Origin: Actinomycetota bacterium
GTDB lineage: Bacteria > Actinomycetota > Acidimicrobiia > Acidimicrobiales > Ilumatobacteraceae
Reading direction: 5' to 3'
Length of the DNA stretch: 58,308 nucleotides
Assembly (NCBI GenBank): GCA_005788815.1
Contig: SYAZ01000034.1
Coordinates: forward strand, 1 to 58,308
Position numbers and translations under genes: made by a program. Every line of letters begins with the position of its first letter. Position 1 is the stretch's first letter. Shown here piece after piece: positions 24,222 to 34,360 of the stretch. The notes below the pieces were generated by a model. The model was not told the origin of the DNA. It did no database searches and saw only the letters and a program-made list of their open reading frames with translations.

Positions 24222-26587
24222 CAACTATTGATACGAATACAACCGACGCTGAGAATACGCCGCCAGTAGATCCAAACGCAGTGTCCATCACCATCAACGG
24301 GCGCACAGTTGCCGCGCGTAAAGGTGAACTGATTATTGCTGCAGCTGACCGAGTAGACGAGTACATTCCACGTTTCTGCTACCACCCACGAATGAGTTCA
24401 GTGGGAATGTGTCGTCAATGTCTGGTTGAAGTCGAAGGACCACGTGGTCCGATGATGGTTGTTAGCTGCATGACGCCAGTAGCCGATGGCCAAATTGTGC
24501 GCACCGATACGCCACAAGTGAAACGCGCTCATGAGGGAATGATTGAGCTTCTCCTTGCGAATCATCCATTGGATTGCCCAGTGTGTGACAAGGGTGGCGA
24601 ATGCCCATTGCAAGACCAAGCATTCAGTCATGGTGCTGGCGAAAGTCGCTTTGTTGAAGAAAAGCGCCACTACGAAAAGCCCATACCGATTAGTGATCTC
24701 GTACTGCTCGATCGTGAGCGTTGCATCTTGTGCGACCGCTGCACCCGTTTTGCGGACGAAGTTGCTGGCGACCCTCTCATTAGTTTCACGCAACGCGGCA
24801 ATAACACGCAGGTGATGACATTCCCCGACGAACCGTTCGCATCGTATTTCTCTGGAAACACAGTTCAGATTTGTCCGGTTGGAGCATTGACCGCCACGCC
24901 GTATCGATTCAAGGCGCGCCCATGGGACTTAGAACAGCGCGAAAGCACATGCACATCATGTTCAGTAGGTTGCCGCACCGTTGTGCAATCAAGTCGTGAC
25001 GAATTGTTGCGTTTCCAAGGAGTAGATAGTGACCCAGTGAACTGGGGTTGGCTATGTGACCGTGGACGATTCAATTTCCAATCCACCAACTCCGAAGATC
25101 GTCTTGTAACACCACAAGTAAAATCCGGCGATTCATTTACTACGGTCACTTGGTCTGAAGCGTTAGACACTGTTGCTCGTACTATGCGACATGCTCGACC
25201 TGGGTCAGTTGCCTTGATTGGCGGCGCTCGTGGAACTAATGAAGATGCATTCATGTGGGCAAAGGTTGCTGATGCACTTGGCGTCACCATGCGTGATGCT
25301 CAATTAGACGACGGATTGCCTTCGTCTATCTATGCATATGCACAAGCAACAATCGACTCAACGTGTGCTGGTGGCACCGTCATTGTTATCGCGCCAGATC
25401 TTAAGGAAGAACTACCAGTACTTTTCCTTCGTCTTCGTGATGCCGCAGAGAAAAAGCGTGTGCGCATTATCGAAGTGTCTTCACACCAAACAGGTTTAAC
25501 GAAGTATGCATGGCGTTCCGTGCAAGCAGAGCCAGGCACATCTGCCAATGCACTTGTTGCACTGCTCAGCGAAAGTGCTGTTGCTGCTCAAATTCACAGT
25601 GGAGCTGTCACCATTGTTGCGGGTCGCGGAAACCTTGCAGAGTCGGCCAATCATGTCATGGCTGCAGTTGATGCAGCCATGAACGCAGTGCCAAGTGCAA
25701 CGGTGCTCCCTGCTCTGCGTCGCGGCAACGTGCGTGGTGCATTGTCGGTGGGTCTTGCCCCATCAGAAGGCAACGACACGGCGGCTATTTTGGAAGCTGC
25801 AGCAAACGGCAAAGTTGATTGCCTCGTTCTTCTTGGCGCAGACCCATTGAGCGACGTCGCAGACGGAGACCTTGCGCGGCGTGGAATTGCGGGTGCGAAA
25901 TTTGTGGTTGCAGTCGACACATTCTTGTCTCCAAGTGCTGCACACGCCGACATTGTGTTGCCTGCTGCTGCGTATGGTGAAAAAGACGGCACAACAATGA
26001 ACCTTGAAGGTCGTGTAACAAATGTGGTGCAGAAAATCACCCCACGTGGCACATCTCGTGCTGACTGGATGATTGCTGCAGAACTGCTCAGTGTGCTGGG
26101 TCATGATTCATCGGTTTCTACATTGGCCGATGTTCAACGCGATATGGCACAGGCGATTCCTGGTTTTGGCGCTACAACAACTGCAGTTGCAGTAAAGCGT
26201 GACGGTGTAGTGATATCTGTTCCAGTTGCTGCGCGTTCCAACGTGGTCACTAGCGCACCACCACGCAACTCGTATGAGTTCCGCCTCAATGTGAGTCGCA
26301 AGTTGTACGACCGAGCAATCAGTACTCTCACCAGCCCTGCTTTAGAGAACCTTGCTCCAGGTGCGCAAGTTTTGGTGAACCCACTTGATCTCGACCGAGT
26401 GGGGGCCCCAGAAGGTGGAAACGTTCGTGTTTCTAACAACAACAGTTCGTTGGTATTGCCAGTGCATTCGTCACCATCAGTTCCACGCGGAGTCGCACTT
26501 GTTCCTTTCAATCAACCAGGCGCTGATATTCGTGAACTGATTCGTCGATCAGACTCAGTCGTTGACGTTCGGATTGAGTCAATATGA
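24218..26587 (+). CDS. nuoG: NADH-quinone oxidoreductase subunit G (operon 1)
   Basis: 789 residues. N-terminal [2Fe-2S] domain: RFCYHP, GMCRQCLVEVEG and VVSCMTP. Next come the DCPVCDKGGECPLQD and ERCILCDRCTRF cluster motifs, then a [4Fe-4S] motif Cys-x2-Cys-x3-Cys-x27-Cys starting at CTSCSVGC, which is the extra N7 cluster of NuoG from E. coli and Thermus rather than the mitochondrial form. The C-terminal two thirds is a molybdopterin-oxidoreductase-like domain (LIGGARGTNEDAF, VLLGADPLSD, DIVLPAAAYGEKDGTTMNLEGR) expected to have no Mo cofactor. It overlaps its neighbours by 4 bp each side. Confidence 0.96.
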   Translation: MTTIDTNTTDAENTPPVDPNAVSITINGRTVAARKGELIIAAADRVDEYIPRFCYHPRMSSVGMCRQCLVEVEGPRGPMMVVSCMTPVADGQIVRTDTPQVKRAHEGMIELLLANHPLDCPVCDKGGECPLQDQAFSHGAGESRFVEEKRHYEKPIPISDLVLLDRERCILCDRCTRFADEVAGDPLISFTQRGNNTQVMTFPDEPFASYFSGNTVQICPVGALTATPYRFKARPWDLEQRESTCTSCSVGCRTVVQSSRDELLRFQGVDSDPVNWGWLCDRGRFNFQSTNSEDRLVTPQVKSGDSFTTVTWSEALDTVARTMRHARPGSVALIGGARGTNEDAFMWAKVADALGVTMRDAQLDDGLPSSIYAYAQATIDSTCAGGTVIVIAPDLKEELPVLFLRLRDAAEKKRVRIIEVSSHQTGLTKYAWRSVQAEPGTSANALVALLSESAVAAQIHSGAVTIVAGRGNLAESANHVMAAVDAAMNAVPSATVLPALRRGNVRGALSVGLAPSEGNDTAAILEAAANGKVDCLVLLGADPLSDVADGDLARRGIAGAKFVVAVDTFLSPSAAHADIVLPAAAYGEKDGTTMNLEGRVTNVVQKITPRGTSRADWMIAAELLSVLGHDSSVSTLADVQRDMAQAIPGFGATTTAVAVKRDGVVISVPVAARSNVVTSAPPRNSYEFRLNVSRKLYDRAISTLTSPALENLAPGAQVLVNPLDLDRVGAPEGGNVRVSNNNSSLVLPVHSSPSVPRGVALVPFNQPGADIRELIRRSDSVVDVRIESI

Positions 26588-27813
26588 TTTCTGCGATTCT
26601 CTCAGTCGATCCACTGCTTGATGGCAAATTGTTGTGGACGCCACTAATCATTGTTCTGGTCAAGGTTCTTATTGTCTTCGTGGTGGGCTTAGTTGCCACC
26701 ATGCTTATGGTGTGGTTTGAGCGAAAAGTTATTGCGGGTATGCAAAACCGCGTTGGGCCAAACAAAGCCGGTCCGTGGGGCATATTGCAAACACTTGCCG
26801 ACGGCATCAAGTTGTTCTTTAAAGAAGATTTGTTGCCAGAGCGCTCAGACAAGTTCGTTTTCAAACTTGCTCCGTATCTCACCTTGGTACCAGCGTTCTT
26901 AGCGTTTGCAATTATTCCATTGGGTGGCGATTTCCGTGACGGCAAGGGTGGCATGGTCACCATGTTTGGCCATCAAACTCGTTTGCAGTTAGCAGACCCA
27001 CCAGTTGGCGTGCTATTCGCGTTAGCAATTTCATCTATCGCTGTGTACGGAATCATGTTGGCTGGTTGGGCAAGTGGTTCGAAGTATCCATTGCTCGGAT
27101 CCGTTCGAGCATCTGCCCAAATGGTGTCGTATGAAGCTGCTCTCGGACTTTCACTTGGTGCGGTTATTTTGGTTTCAGGCACGTTGTCTACTGCTGGAAT
27201 TGTGGACTTGCAATCGTCTGTTGGCCGTTGGAACATTGTCGCTACTGGCTTTGTCCCGTTCTTCATCTTCCTCATTGCCGCAACCGCTGAATTGAATCGT
27301 CCGCCGTTCGACCTCGTTGAAGCAGAACAAGAACTAGTCGGTGGTTTCAACACCGAGTATTCCTCCATTCGTTTTGCTCTCTTTTTCCTTGCAGAGTTCA
27401 TGAACACAATCACCATGTCGGCATTGATTGTTACCTTGTTCTTCGGTGGGCCTCAACCAATCTCAATTGGAGATACCACTCTTGATATTCCTCTTCTTCC
27501 AAACGCGTTGGAAGGAACTGTGTGGTTGTTGCTGAAAGTTCTTGTCTTCCTCTATATCTACGTGTGGTTCCGCGCCACTTTGCCGCGATTCCGTTACGAC
27601 CAACTCATGGACCTCGGGTGGAAGATTTTGATTCCTGCATCACTTGGTTGGTTTATGTTGCTAGCTGCTCAGCGCGTAGGTCGAGACGCTGGTTGGGATC
27701 AGATAGTGGTCACTTTGGTATCTGCTTTAGTTCTGATTGGTGGCTACGCATTGCTACAACGTGCCCAAAAAGTGAGCAGAAGCAATCGTGAGAAGGATGG
27801 AGCGAGTTTCTAA
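26584..27813 (+). CDS. nuoH: NADH-quinone oxidoreductase subunit H (operon 1)
   Basis: 409 residues, eight TM helices; forms the quinone tunnel at the foot of the membrane arm with NuoA, B and D. Signature sequences are [23 protein letters not shown] (about 44-66) and [20 protein letters not shown], which contains the acidic residues lining the E-channel. The C-terminal helix is followed by a basic tail of about 20 residues. It overlaps nuoG by 4 bp and nuoI by one base. The operon 2 copy is 352 residues, lacking much of the tail. Confidence 0.96.
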   Translation: MISAILSVDPLLDGKLLWTPLIIVLVKVLIVFVVGLVATMLMVWFERKVIAGMQNRVGPNKAGPWGILQTLADGIKLFFKEDLLPERSDKFVFKLAPYLTLVPAFLAFAIIPLGGDFRDGKGGMVTMFGHQTRLQLADPPVGVLFALAISSIAVYGIMLAGWASGSKYPLLGSVRASAQMVSYEAALGLSLGAVILVSGTLSTAGIVDLQSSVGRWNIVATGFVPFFIFLIAATAELNRPPFDLVEAEQELVGGFNTEYSSIRFALFFLAEFMNTITMSALIVTLFFGGPQPISIGDTTLDIPLLPNALEGTVWLLLKVLVFLYIYVWFRATLPRFRYDQLMDLGWKILIPASLGWFMLLAAQRVGRDAGWDQIVVTLVSALVLIGGYALLQRAQKVSRSNREKDGASF

Positions 27814-28466
27814 TGGGTTACTTCGGTGGATTCCTCGTCACTATGCGTCAGCATGGTGCACGTAACAAAGTCACAACTGAATATTCGGGTGGGCGTGTTT
27901 TCCGTCGCAAGAATCGCGACGAGCATGATGCGAAGATTGAAAAGCCCGAGCGCATGCACGGTCGTCATGTTCTTAATCGTTATGAAGACGGTATGGAAAA
28001 GTGCATCGGCTGTGAGTTGTGTGCCGGTGTTTGTCCTGCCAAGTGCATTTATGTGCGCGGTGCCGACAATGATCCCGACAACCCAACGTCTCCTGGCGAG
28101 CGTTTTGGGTTTGTTTACGAAATCAATTACTTGCGCTGCATTCATTGTGATTTGTGCGTTGAGGCATGTCCTACTGAAGCAATCACTGAAACCAAACTGT
28201 TTGAGTTCTCGTTTACCAATCGGAAAGACGCCATCTACACAAAAGATGAATTACTTGTTGACAGTACGGGTCAGCCGCAACATCTTCCGTGGGAGGACTG
28301 GCGTCCTGGAGAAGATGAGCACACGTCTGGGTGGATGAGGGCGACTGCTCCGTCGGGCGATGCTTCATTTGAAGGAGTTGTTGCGTGGAGTGGTGAACTC
28401 GGCCATGGCGTGCGCGCGCCAGAACCACCACAAAGCGATAGCGACGAATCAGAATCGGGGCACTAA
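27813..28466 (+). CDS. nuoI: NADH-quinone oxidoreductase subunit I (operon 1)
   Basis: 217 residues, the 23-kDa subunit with clusters N6a and N6b. The two ferredoxin motifs are [15 protein letters not shown] and [15 protein letters not shown]. The amphipathic N-terminal region lies on the membrane. The C-terminal 70 residues after the second motif are acidic and Ser/Pro-rich, longer than in E. coli. It overlaps nuoH and nuoJ by one base each. Electrons pass from NuoG to here and on to NuoB. Confidence 0.95.
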   Translation: MGYFGGFLVTMRQHGARNKVTTEYSGGRVFRRKNRDEHDAKIEKPERMHGRHVLNRYEDGMEKCIGCELCAGVCPAKCIYVRGADNDPDNPTSPGERFGFVYEINYLRCIHCDLCVEACPTEAITETKLFEFSFTNRKDAIYTKDELLVDSTGQPQHLPWEDWRPGEDEHTSGWMRATAPSGDASFEGVVAWSGELGHGVRAPEPPQSDSDESESGH

Positions 28467-29005
28467 TGGAACTTGTGGTTTTTGTTCTTGCCGCAGCGAT
28501 GGTTTTGGGCGGCGCACTCGGAGTTGTCACGAGAGCTAACCCGGTTCATGCCGCTATGAGTCTTGTGCTCACGTTGTTTGGAATAGCAGTCATGTTTGTC
28601 TCTCACAATGCGCATTTCTTGGCCGCAGTTCAGGTCATTGTCTATGCCGGAGCCATTGTTGTGCTGTTTCTCTTCGTCATTATGCTTCTTGGAGTCGATG
28701 AGTCTGAAGATCTTTCTATTGAGCCTATTTCTAAACAACGGCCTCTCGCATTCATATTGGGTGGCGGACTCATGTGCATCATCATCGCTGCAGTAGTAAC
28801 AGGGCGTAAGAATTTCGCTTCAGGCGGTGGTGCGTTAGAGAGCGCAACTCTTGAGTCACCAGATTCAAACATCCGCCTCCTTGCTCGTTCTATCTTCAGT
28901 ACAAATGTCTTTGCCTTTGAAATTACCTCTGTACTTCTTTTGGTTGCGGTAGTTGGCACGGTTGTAATGGCTCGCAGAATAAAATCACTAGGAACTGGGA
29001 AGTGA
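28466..29005 (+). CDS. nuoJ: NADH-quinone oxidoreductase subunit J (operon 1)
   Basis: 179 residues, five TM helices. The typical start is [33 protein letters not shown], and [23 protein letters not shown] is the third helix, with the pi-bulge region Tyr/Gly seen in ND6. The loop before the fourth helix is charged ([13 protein letters not shown]). It is part of the proton-translocating membrane arm next to NuoH. It overlaps nuoI by one base and nuoK by 4 bp. Confidence 0.93.
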   Translation: MELVVFVLAAAMVLGGALGVVTRANPVHAAMSLVLTLFGIAVMFVSHNAHFLAAVQVIVYAGAIVVLFLFVIMLLGVDESEDLSIEPISKQRPLAFILGGGLMCIIIAAVVTGRKNFASGGGALESATLESPDSNIRLLARSIFSTNVFAFEITSVLLLVAVVGTVVMARRIKSLGTGK

Positions 29006-29328
29006 TCGCGATGTTGTCTGCAATCGAACCCACAACATCTTGGTATCTCATCTTGTCTGCAGTTCTCTTTGGTATCGGAACTGTCGGAGTTCTTGTACGA
29101 CGTAACCCTTTAGTTATGTTCATGTGTATCGAACTGATGCTGAACGCGGTCAACCTTTCTTTCGTTGCCCTTGCGACACAATTGTCAAACATCAATGGTC
29201 AAGTAGCTGTCTTCTTCGTGATGGTAGTTGCCGCAGCCGAAGTAGTTGTGGGTCTGGGCATCATTGTCTCCATCATGCGTCGTCGCACCAATGCAACCGC
29301 AGATGATCTCTCGGGATTGAGGGGTTAG
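29002..29328 (+). CDS. nuoK: NADH-quinone oxidoreductase subunit K (operon 1)
   Basis: 108 residues from GTG 29002, overlapping the nuoJ stop by 4 bp; ATG 29011 would shorten it by three residues. Three TM helices. The conserved [24 protein letters not shown] carries the membrane glutamate in helix 2, and [17 protein letters not shown] carries the one in helix 3. These glutamates lie on the hydrophilic axis for proton transfer. nuoL follows 6 bp after the stop. Confidence 0.94.
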   Translation: MIAMLSAIEPTTSWYLILSAVLFGIGTVGVLVRRNPLVMFMCIELMLNAVNLSFVALATQLSNINGQVAVFFVMVVAAAEVVVGLGIIVSIMRRRTNATADDLSGLRG

Positions 29329-29334
29329 GCCGTC

Positions 29335-31245
29335 ATGTTGGATCTCGTTTGGCTCGTACCTGCACTTCCACTTGCTGGATTTTTACTGATTGTCTTGTTT
29401 GGTAGAAAACTTGGCGAGCCTGGCGCAGGAATTCTCGCCACCGTCATGACTGCAGCATCATTTGTTGTTGTTGTGGGTATTTACTTCGACTTATTGTCAC
29501 GAACTGCCGAGGAGCGACACCACGTAGTTACTCTGTTTTCTTGGTTGCCAGTTGGTGCATTACAGGTAGATCTTGCTCTGCTCGCCGACCCTCTCAGCAT
29601 CACAATGGCGCTTTTCATTACCGGAATCGGCTCCATGATTCATCTGTACGCCATTGGGTATATGCACGGTGATCCCAAGTTTCCGAAGTTCTTCATGTAT
29701 CTCAACCTGTTCGTCTTCTCAATGTTGATGCTTGTTCTCGGCGAAAACTTATTGGTGACGTTCCTCGGATGGGAAGGAGTCGGCGCGTGCTCGTACTTCC
29801 TTATTTCTTTCTGGCACACTCGCGACTCTGCTGCGACCGCTGGCAAGAAGGCCTTCGTCACGAACCGTGTTGGTGACTGGGGAATGTTGGTCGCCATGTT
29901 CCTTGCGTTCTCTGCGGTCGGAACATTGTCGTATGCCGGTATTAATCACGCAGCAGAAACTGGCGGCATTGCTGCAGTCACCGCTACCGGTATTGCTCTC
30001 ATGTTGTTTGTTGGTGCTTGCGGAAAAAGTGCGCAGTTGCCGCTGTACTTGTGGTTGCCTGATGCCATGGAAGGCCCCACTCCAGTATCGGCTCTCATCC
30101 ATGCGGCCACAATGGTGACGTCTGGCGTGTTTCTTCTCACGCGTATGGCGCCAGTGCTTCATGCGTCGTACCCATGGGCTGGCGATGTCATCGCCACTGT
30201 GGGTGCGCTTACTGCACTTTTTGCAGCGACCATTGCTGTTGCGCAAACAGACATCAAGAAAGTGCTTGCGTATTCCACCGTCTCACAACTTGGTTTCATG
30301 TTTTTGGCAATTGGTTCCGAGGCGTACGTGGCTGCCATCTTCCACATGGTGACGCATGCGTTCTTTAAAGCATTACTTTTCCTTGGTTCTGGCTCAGTCA
30401 TTCATGGAATGCACCATGAACAGGACATGCGTCGTATGGGTGCCCTGCGCAAGGTGATGCCAATCACTGGGTTCACTTTCATCATCGGCTGGTTAGCAAT
30501 TGCTGGTGTTCCACCATTCGCTGGCTTTTGGTCAAAGGACGAGATCTTGTTGTACGCATTTGCAAACAACAGGTTGTTGTGGTTCATCGGTGTTGTCTCT
30601 GCATTGCTCACTGCGTATTACATGACGCGTCAAGTCATCATGGTGTTCTTTGGTCAAGCGCGTTGGAATGATCATGCTGAAGAAAATGGCGCACATGGGG
30701 ATCACAGTCCACATGAAAGTCCGTGGACAATGGTGACTCCATTGGTTGTATTGGCTGGACTATCGATAGTCGGTGGTGCGATGCAGTTGCCTTTCTCAAA
30801 AGGAACCAAATTCTTAGAGCATTGGTTAGAACCTGTGGTACATCATTCCGAACGCAATATTTCCGGAACATGGGCTTACCAGAACAAGTGGCTGTTGTTG
30901 GCACTTGCCATTGCTATTGCGATTACTGGAATTGCTACGTCTATCGCGGTGTACTCCAAAGGAAAATTCAAAGTCATTGAGCCTGCGATCCTTGCTGATG
31001 CATGGCGATATGACTCGGCTGTTTCTTCACTGATTGGTGGGCCCGGATACAAATCATTCGATGCTGTGGCGTCATTTGATGCCGTGGTAGTCGACGGAGT
31101 GGTGAACGGAGCCGGTACCGAGGTGCGTCGCATATCTGGAGTATTGAGCAAGTTACAAACGGGCTTTATTCGCTCGTATGCAGCAATCGTTGCCTTCGGT
31201 GCAATTGCTGTCCTTGCTTGGTTCCTCGTGAGAGGAGTTCTCTAA
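29335..31245 (+). CDS. nuoL: NADH-quinone oxidoreductase subunit L (operon 1)
   Basis: 636 residues, the distal antiporter-like subunit with the long lateral helix at its C-terminus. Conserved motifs: FLGWEGVGACSYFLISFW with the key Glu, GACGKSAQLPLYLWLPDAMEGPTPVSALIHAATMVTSGV with the functional Lys, and TDIKKVLAYSTVSQLGFM. A short acidic/His segment (NDHAEENGAHGDHSPHE) lies in one loop, a mild version of the one in the operon 2 copy. It overlaps nuoM by one base. Confidence 0.96.
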   Translation: MLDLVWLVPALPLAGFLLIVLFGRKLGEPGAGILATVMTAASFVVVVGIYFDLLSRTAEERHHVVTLFSWLPVGALQVDLALLADPLSITMALFITGIGSMIHLYAIGYMHGDPKFPKFFMYLNLFVFSMLMLVLGENLLVTFLGWEGVGACSYFLISFWHTRDSAATAGKKAFVTNRVGDWGMLVAMFLAFSAVGTLSYAGINHAAETGGIAAVTATGIALMLFVGACGKSAQLPLYLWLPDAMEGPTPVSALIHAATMVTSGVFLLTRMAPVLHASYPWAGDVIATVGALTALFAATIAVAQTDIKKVLAYSTVSQLGFMFLAIGSEAYVAAIFHMVTHAFFKALLFLGSGSVIHGMHHEQDMRRMGALRKVMPITGFTFIIGWLAIAGVPPFAGFWSKDEILLYAFANNRLLWFIGVVSALLTAYYMTRQVIMVFFGQARWNDHAEENGAHGDHSPHESPWTMVTPLVVLAGLSIVGGAMQLPFSKGTKFLEHWLEPVVHHSERNISGTWAYQNKWLLLALAIAIAITGIATSIAVYSKGKFKVIEPAILADAWRYDSAVSSLIGGPGYKSFDAVASFDAVVVDGVVNGAGTEVRRISGVLSKLQTGFIRSYAAIVAFGAIAVLAWFLVRGVL

Positions 31246-32846
31246 TGTCGTTCGTTTCTCTTGCTGCAGCTACTGCAGGTGCTGTACATTCAGCGTCGTT
31301 TCCTATTCTCTCGGCACTTGTGTTGTTGCCAATCATTGGCGCAGTCCTCGTGGTGCTCACAAGCAATCGCAGACCTGAATATGTGAAGTTGATTGCGACT
31401 TTATTCAGCGTTGGCGTCGCAGGAATGTCTATTTGGCTGTTGGCTTCGTTCAAAACTAGCGACGGTGGATTTCAGTTTCAGTCGAAACACGAATGGATTT
31501 CGTCGTGGGGAATCTCGTGGCACCTTGGTGTCGACGGCATCTCGCTTTTCCTAGTAGTGCTAACAGGCATTTTGTTCCCACTTGTCATAGTGGGCATTGA
31601 CCCTCACCATGATCACAAGCGATATTTGGCTTGGTTGCTAGTGCTAGAAGCTGGCGTGATGGGCAGTTTCCTCAGCCTTGACCTTTTCTTGTTCTTCATC
31701 TTTTTTGAGATTGTTCTCGTGCCGATGTACTTCTTGATTGGTGGATGGGGATACGACAAGCGTGTTTACGCCGCTACAAAGTTCTTCTTGTACACCATGC
31801 TTGGCTCAGCATTCATGTTGATTGGTATTCTCGCAACAGCCTTGCTGGCGCGACAGGACATTGGGTACCTCACATTCGATGTGGTCACCATTGCAGAGCG
31901 TGCCAGTTTTTCCACAAACACTGCGCGTTGGTTGTTTGTCTCGTTTGCCATTGCTTTTGCCGTGAAGGTTCCAATTTTCCCGTTGCATACATGGCTGCCA
32001 GATGCTCACACTCAAGCGCCTACTGGTGGCTCAGTTATTCTCGCTGGCGTTCTTCTAAAAATGGGAACTTACGGTTTCTTACGCTTCGGCTTGTATCTAT
32101 TCCCATCAGCGGCACTGTGGGCTAAGCCAGTCTTTCTGACATTGGCAACAATCGGAATCATTTATGGTGCCATCGCTGCCACGATGCAGAAAGATCTCAA
32201 GCGCTTAGTTGCGTATTCCTCTGTAGCGCACCTCGGGTTCATTGTCCTCGGCATATTTGCTGTCACGTCCCAGTCGCTCACAGGCAGTGTCATGCAGATG
32301 GTGAACCATGGACTTTCCACTGGTGCACTGTTCTTGCTTGTCGGCATGATCTACGAGCGTCGCCACACACGAGTGATTGCTGAACTAAAGGGCATACAAG
32401 CAGTGGCACCGATCTTTGCTGCGGCGTTCATGGTCGTGATGTTGTCGTCTGTTGGAGTGCCAGGACTCAATGGCTTTGTTGGGGAGTTCCTCATTCTCAT
32501 TGGTTCTTTTGAGACAGCTCGTTGGTGGACGGTAGTTGCAGCAACTGGCGTCATCCTCGCTGCGCTGTACTTGTTGTGGGCGTACCAACGTGTATTCCAT
32601 GGGGAACCAGACGAAGCGAACTCATCTTTTGCAGAAATGAATCTGCGTGAGGGTTCAATAATTCTTGTCTTCATCAGTCTGATTGTGTTTACTGGTTTGT
32701 ATCCAAAGCCAATGCTTGAACGCATCGAGCCCAGTGTTGACAAACTCATCGAACACGTCGTAGAACATTCTGATTATCAGCCTCCAACTGCACCCGCAGG
32801 TCACTCCAATAAGCCCGCTGAGTCAACCCATACAGGAGGCGAGTGA
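31245..32846 (+). CDS. nuoM: NADH-quinone oxidoreductase subunit M (operon 1)
   Basis: 533 residues from ATG 31245, which overlaps the nuoL TAA by one base and follows AGAGGAG (31231-31237). The frame opens at 31218, but that start has no ribosome site. Antiporter-like proton channel: FFIFFEIVLVPMYFLIGGWG, KVPIFPLHTWLPDAHTQAPTGGSVILAGVLLKMGTYG, and KDLKRLVAYSSVAHLGFI. The C-terminus has a Pro/His/Thr-rich tail. It ends in an overlap with nuoN behind a strong AGGAGG. Confidence 0.96.
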   Translation: MSFVSLAAATAGAVHSASFPILSALVLLPIIGAVLVVLTSNRRPEYVKLIATLFSVGVAGMSIWLLASFKTSDGGFQFQSKHEWISSWGISWHLGVDGISLFLVVLTGILFPLVIVGIDPHHDHKRYLAWLLVLEAGVMGSFLSLDLFLFFIFFEIVLVPMYFLIGGWGYDKRVYAATKFFLYTMLGSAFMLIGILATALLARQDIGYLTFDVVTIAERASFSTNTARWLFVSFAIAFAVKVPIFPLHTWLPDAHTQAPTGGSVILAGVLLKMGTYGFLRFGLYLFPSAALWAKPVFLTLATIGIIYGAIAATMQKDLKRLVAYSSVAHLGFIVLGIFAVTSQSLTGSVMQMVNHGLSTGALFLLVGMIYERRHTRVIAELKGIQAVAPIFAAAFMVVMLSSVGVPGLNGFVGEFLILIGSFETARWWTVVAATGVILAALYLLWAYQRVFHGEPDEANSSFAEMNLREGSIILVFISLIVFTGLYPKPMLERIEPSVDKLIEHVVEHSDYQPPTAPAGHSNKPAESTHTGGE

Positions 32847-34360
32847 TGTTGCTTGCAAATGGACTTGTTGGTCCTTCAATCCCGTGGACCGACATTGTGC
32901 CCCTCCTCATCTTGTTGGGTGGCGCATGCTTTTTACTTTTAGTGGGTTCCCTTGTCACCACGTGGCCACGGCATGGTTATGCCTGGTTTACCGGTGCAAC
33001 TGCAGCTGCAGCCTTAGTAGCGAACTGTGTGGAGTGGAACAACTTACAAAAAGAAGTTGGCCGCTCAATCATCGCTGACGCCATATTTGTTGACCGCTTC
33101 TCTGTCCTTGGAAGTATCACTGTTCTGGGCGCGGTTATTTTCACTTCAATTCTGATGAGTGCGTACATGCAGAGATCCGACGAAGACGGACCAGAACTGT
33201 ACGCATTGTTCCTTACCGCGGCCTTTGGTGCAATTGTGATGTTGTCTGCCAACGACCTCATTGTCTTGTTCCTTGGACTTGAAATTCTCAGTCTTTCGTT
33301 GTACTTACTTGCTGCAAGTAATCGCCGCCGTGAACAGAGTCAAGAAGCAGGAATTAAGTATTTCGTCCTTGGTGGTTTTGCATCAGCCTTCTTCTTGTAC
33401 GGCATTGCACTCGTCTATGGAAGTACGGGAAGTACACAGCTGTATGTCAATACGTCAACACCGCAAGGAATTGCCCAAGCGCTCGGTTCTCAGGTAGCAG
33501 TCAGTGGCAATGAGTCGCTGTTGCTGATTGGCATTGGCCTACTCATGATTGGACTGGCTTTCAAAGTATCTGCTGCTCCATTCCACGTCTGGGCTCCAGA
33601 TGTGTATGAAGGCGCACCCACTCCGGTGACGGCCTTTATGGCGTCTGTAGGAAAGGTTGCAGCGTTTGCTGCACTTCTCAGAGTCCTTCTTGTTGGCTTA
33701 CCTCAGCGTGTAGACGACTGGCGACCAGTGGTATTCGCTCTTGCAATCGCAACGGTCTTCATTGGTTCAATCATGGCCGTAGTGCAAACAAATGTGAAGC
33801 GAATGCTGGCGTACTCGTCGGTGAGCCATGCAGGTTTCATTCTTGTGGGTGTCGAGGCGGCGGCGCATATGCGTGGTGACGGTCTTGCGTCATCAATGAA
33901 CTATCTGGCCATTTACACAGTTCTTGTCATGGGTTCATTTGCAATTGTCCTTGCAATGTCTGGACAACAAGATGCTGACACGGCCCTGACAGACTTTCGA
34001 GGTTTAGCAAAGCGTCGCCCTGCACTTGCTTTGGCTTTTAGTATTTTGCTTTTTGCTCAGGCGGGTGTGCCTTTTACCTCTGGCTTTGTCGCGAAGTTTG
34101 GCATTATGAAATCCGCAGTAGATGTGGGTTCGTATGCACTTGCAGTTGCAACCATGGTTGCAGCAGTTATCGGCGCATTTTTGTACCTGCGAATTGTTGT
34201 GAGCATGTGGTTGGAAGAGCCAGATACTTCAGAGCCACTCAATGTCGCAAAGCCAGTGGCAATCGTCATTGTGTTGTCGGTTGCTTTCACGTTGATTGTT
34301 GGAATGTTCCCAGACTTGTTACTAGATGCGACACGTCTCGTACGTTTTGCACCTCGCTAG
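32846..34360 (+). CDS. nuoN: NADH-quinone oxidoreductase subunit N (operon 1)
   Basis: 504 residues from ATG 32846; AGGAGG at 32834-32839 with 6-nt spacing favours it over GTG 32843. About 14 TM helices. LFLGLEILSLSLYLLAASNRR, GIGLLMIGLAFKVSAAPFHVWAPDVYEGAPTPVTAFMASVGK and VKRMLAYSSVSHAGFI are the antiporter-family motifs. It is the last gene of the 14-gene set. Its TAG (34358-34360) abuts the stop codon of the convergent hydrolase gene with no space, and no terminator hairpin was seen there. Confidence 0.95.
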   Translation: MLLANGLVGPSIPWTDIVPLLILLGGACFLLLVGSLVTTWPRHGYAWFTGATAAAALVANCVEWNNLQKEVGRSIIADAIFVDRFSVLGSITVLGAVIFTSILMSAYMQRSDEDGPELYALFLTAAFGAIVMLSANDLIVLFLGLEILSLSLYLLAASNRRREQSQEAGIKYFVLGGFASAFFLYGIALVYGSTGSTQLYVNTSTPQGIAQALGSQVAVSGNESLLLIGIGLLMIGLAFKVSAAPFHVWAPDVYEGAPTPVTAFMASVGKVAAFAALLRVLLVGLPQRVDDWRPVVFALAIATVFIGSIMAVVQTNVKRMLAYSSVSHAGFILVGVEAAAHMRGDGLASSMNYLAIYTVLVMGSFAIVLAMSGQQDADTALTDFRGLAKRRPALALAFSILLFAQAGVPFTSGFVAKFGIMKSAVDVGSYALAVATMVAAVIGAFLYLRIVVSMWLEEPDTSEPLNVAKPVAIVIVLSVAFTLIVGMFPDLLLDATRLVRFAPR

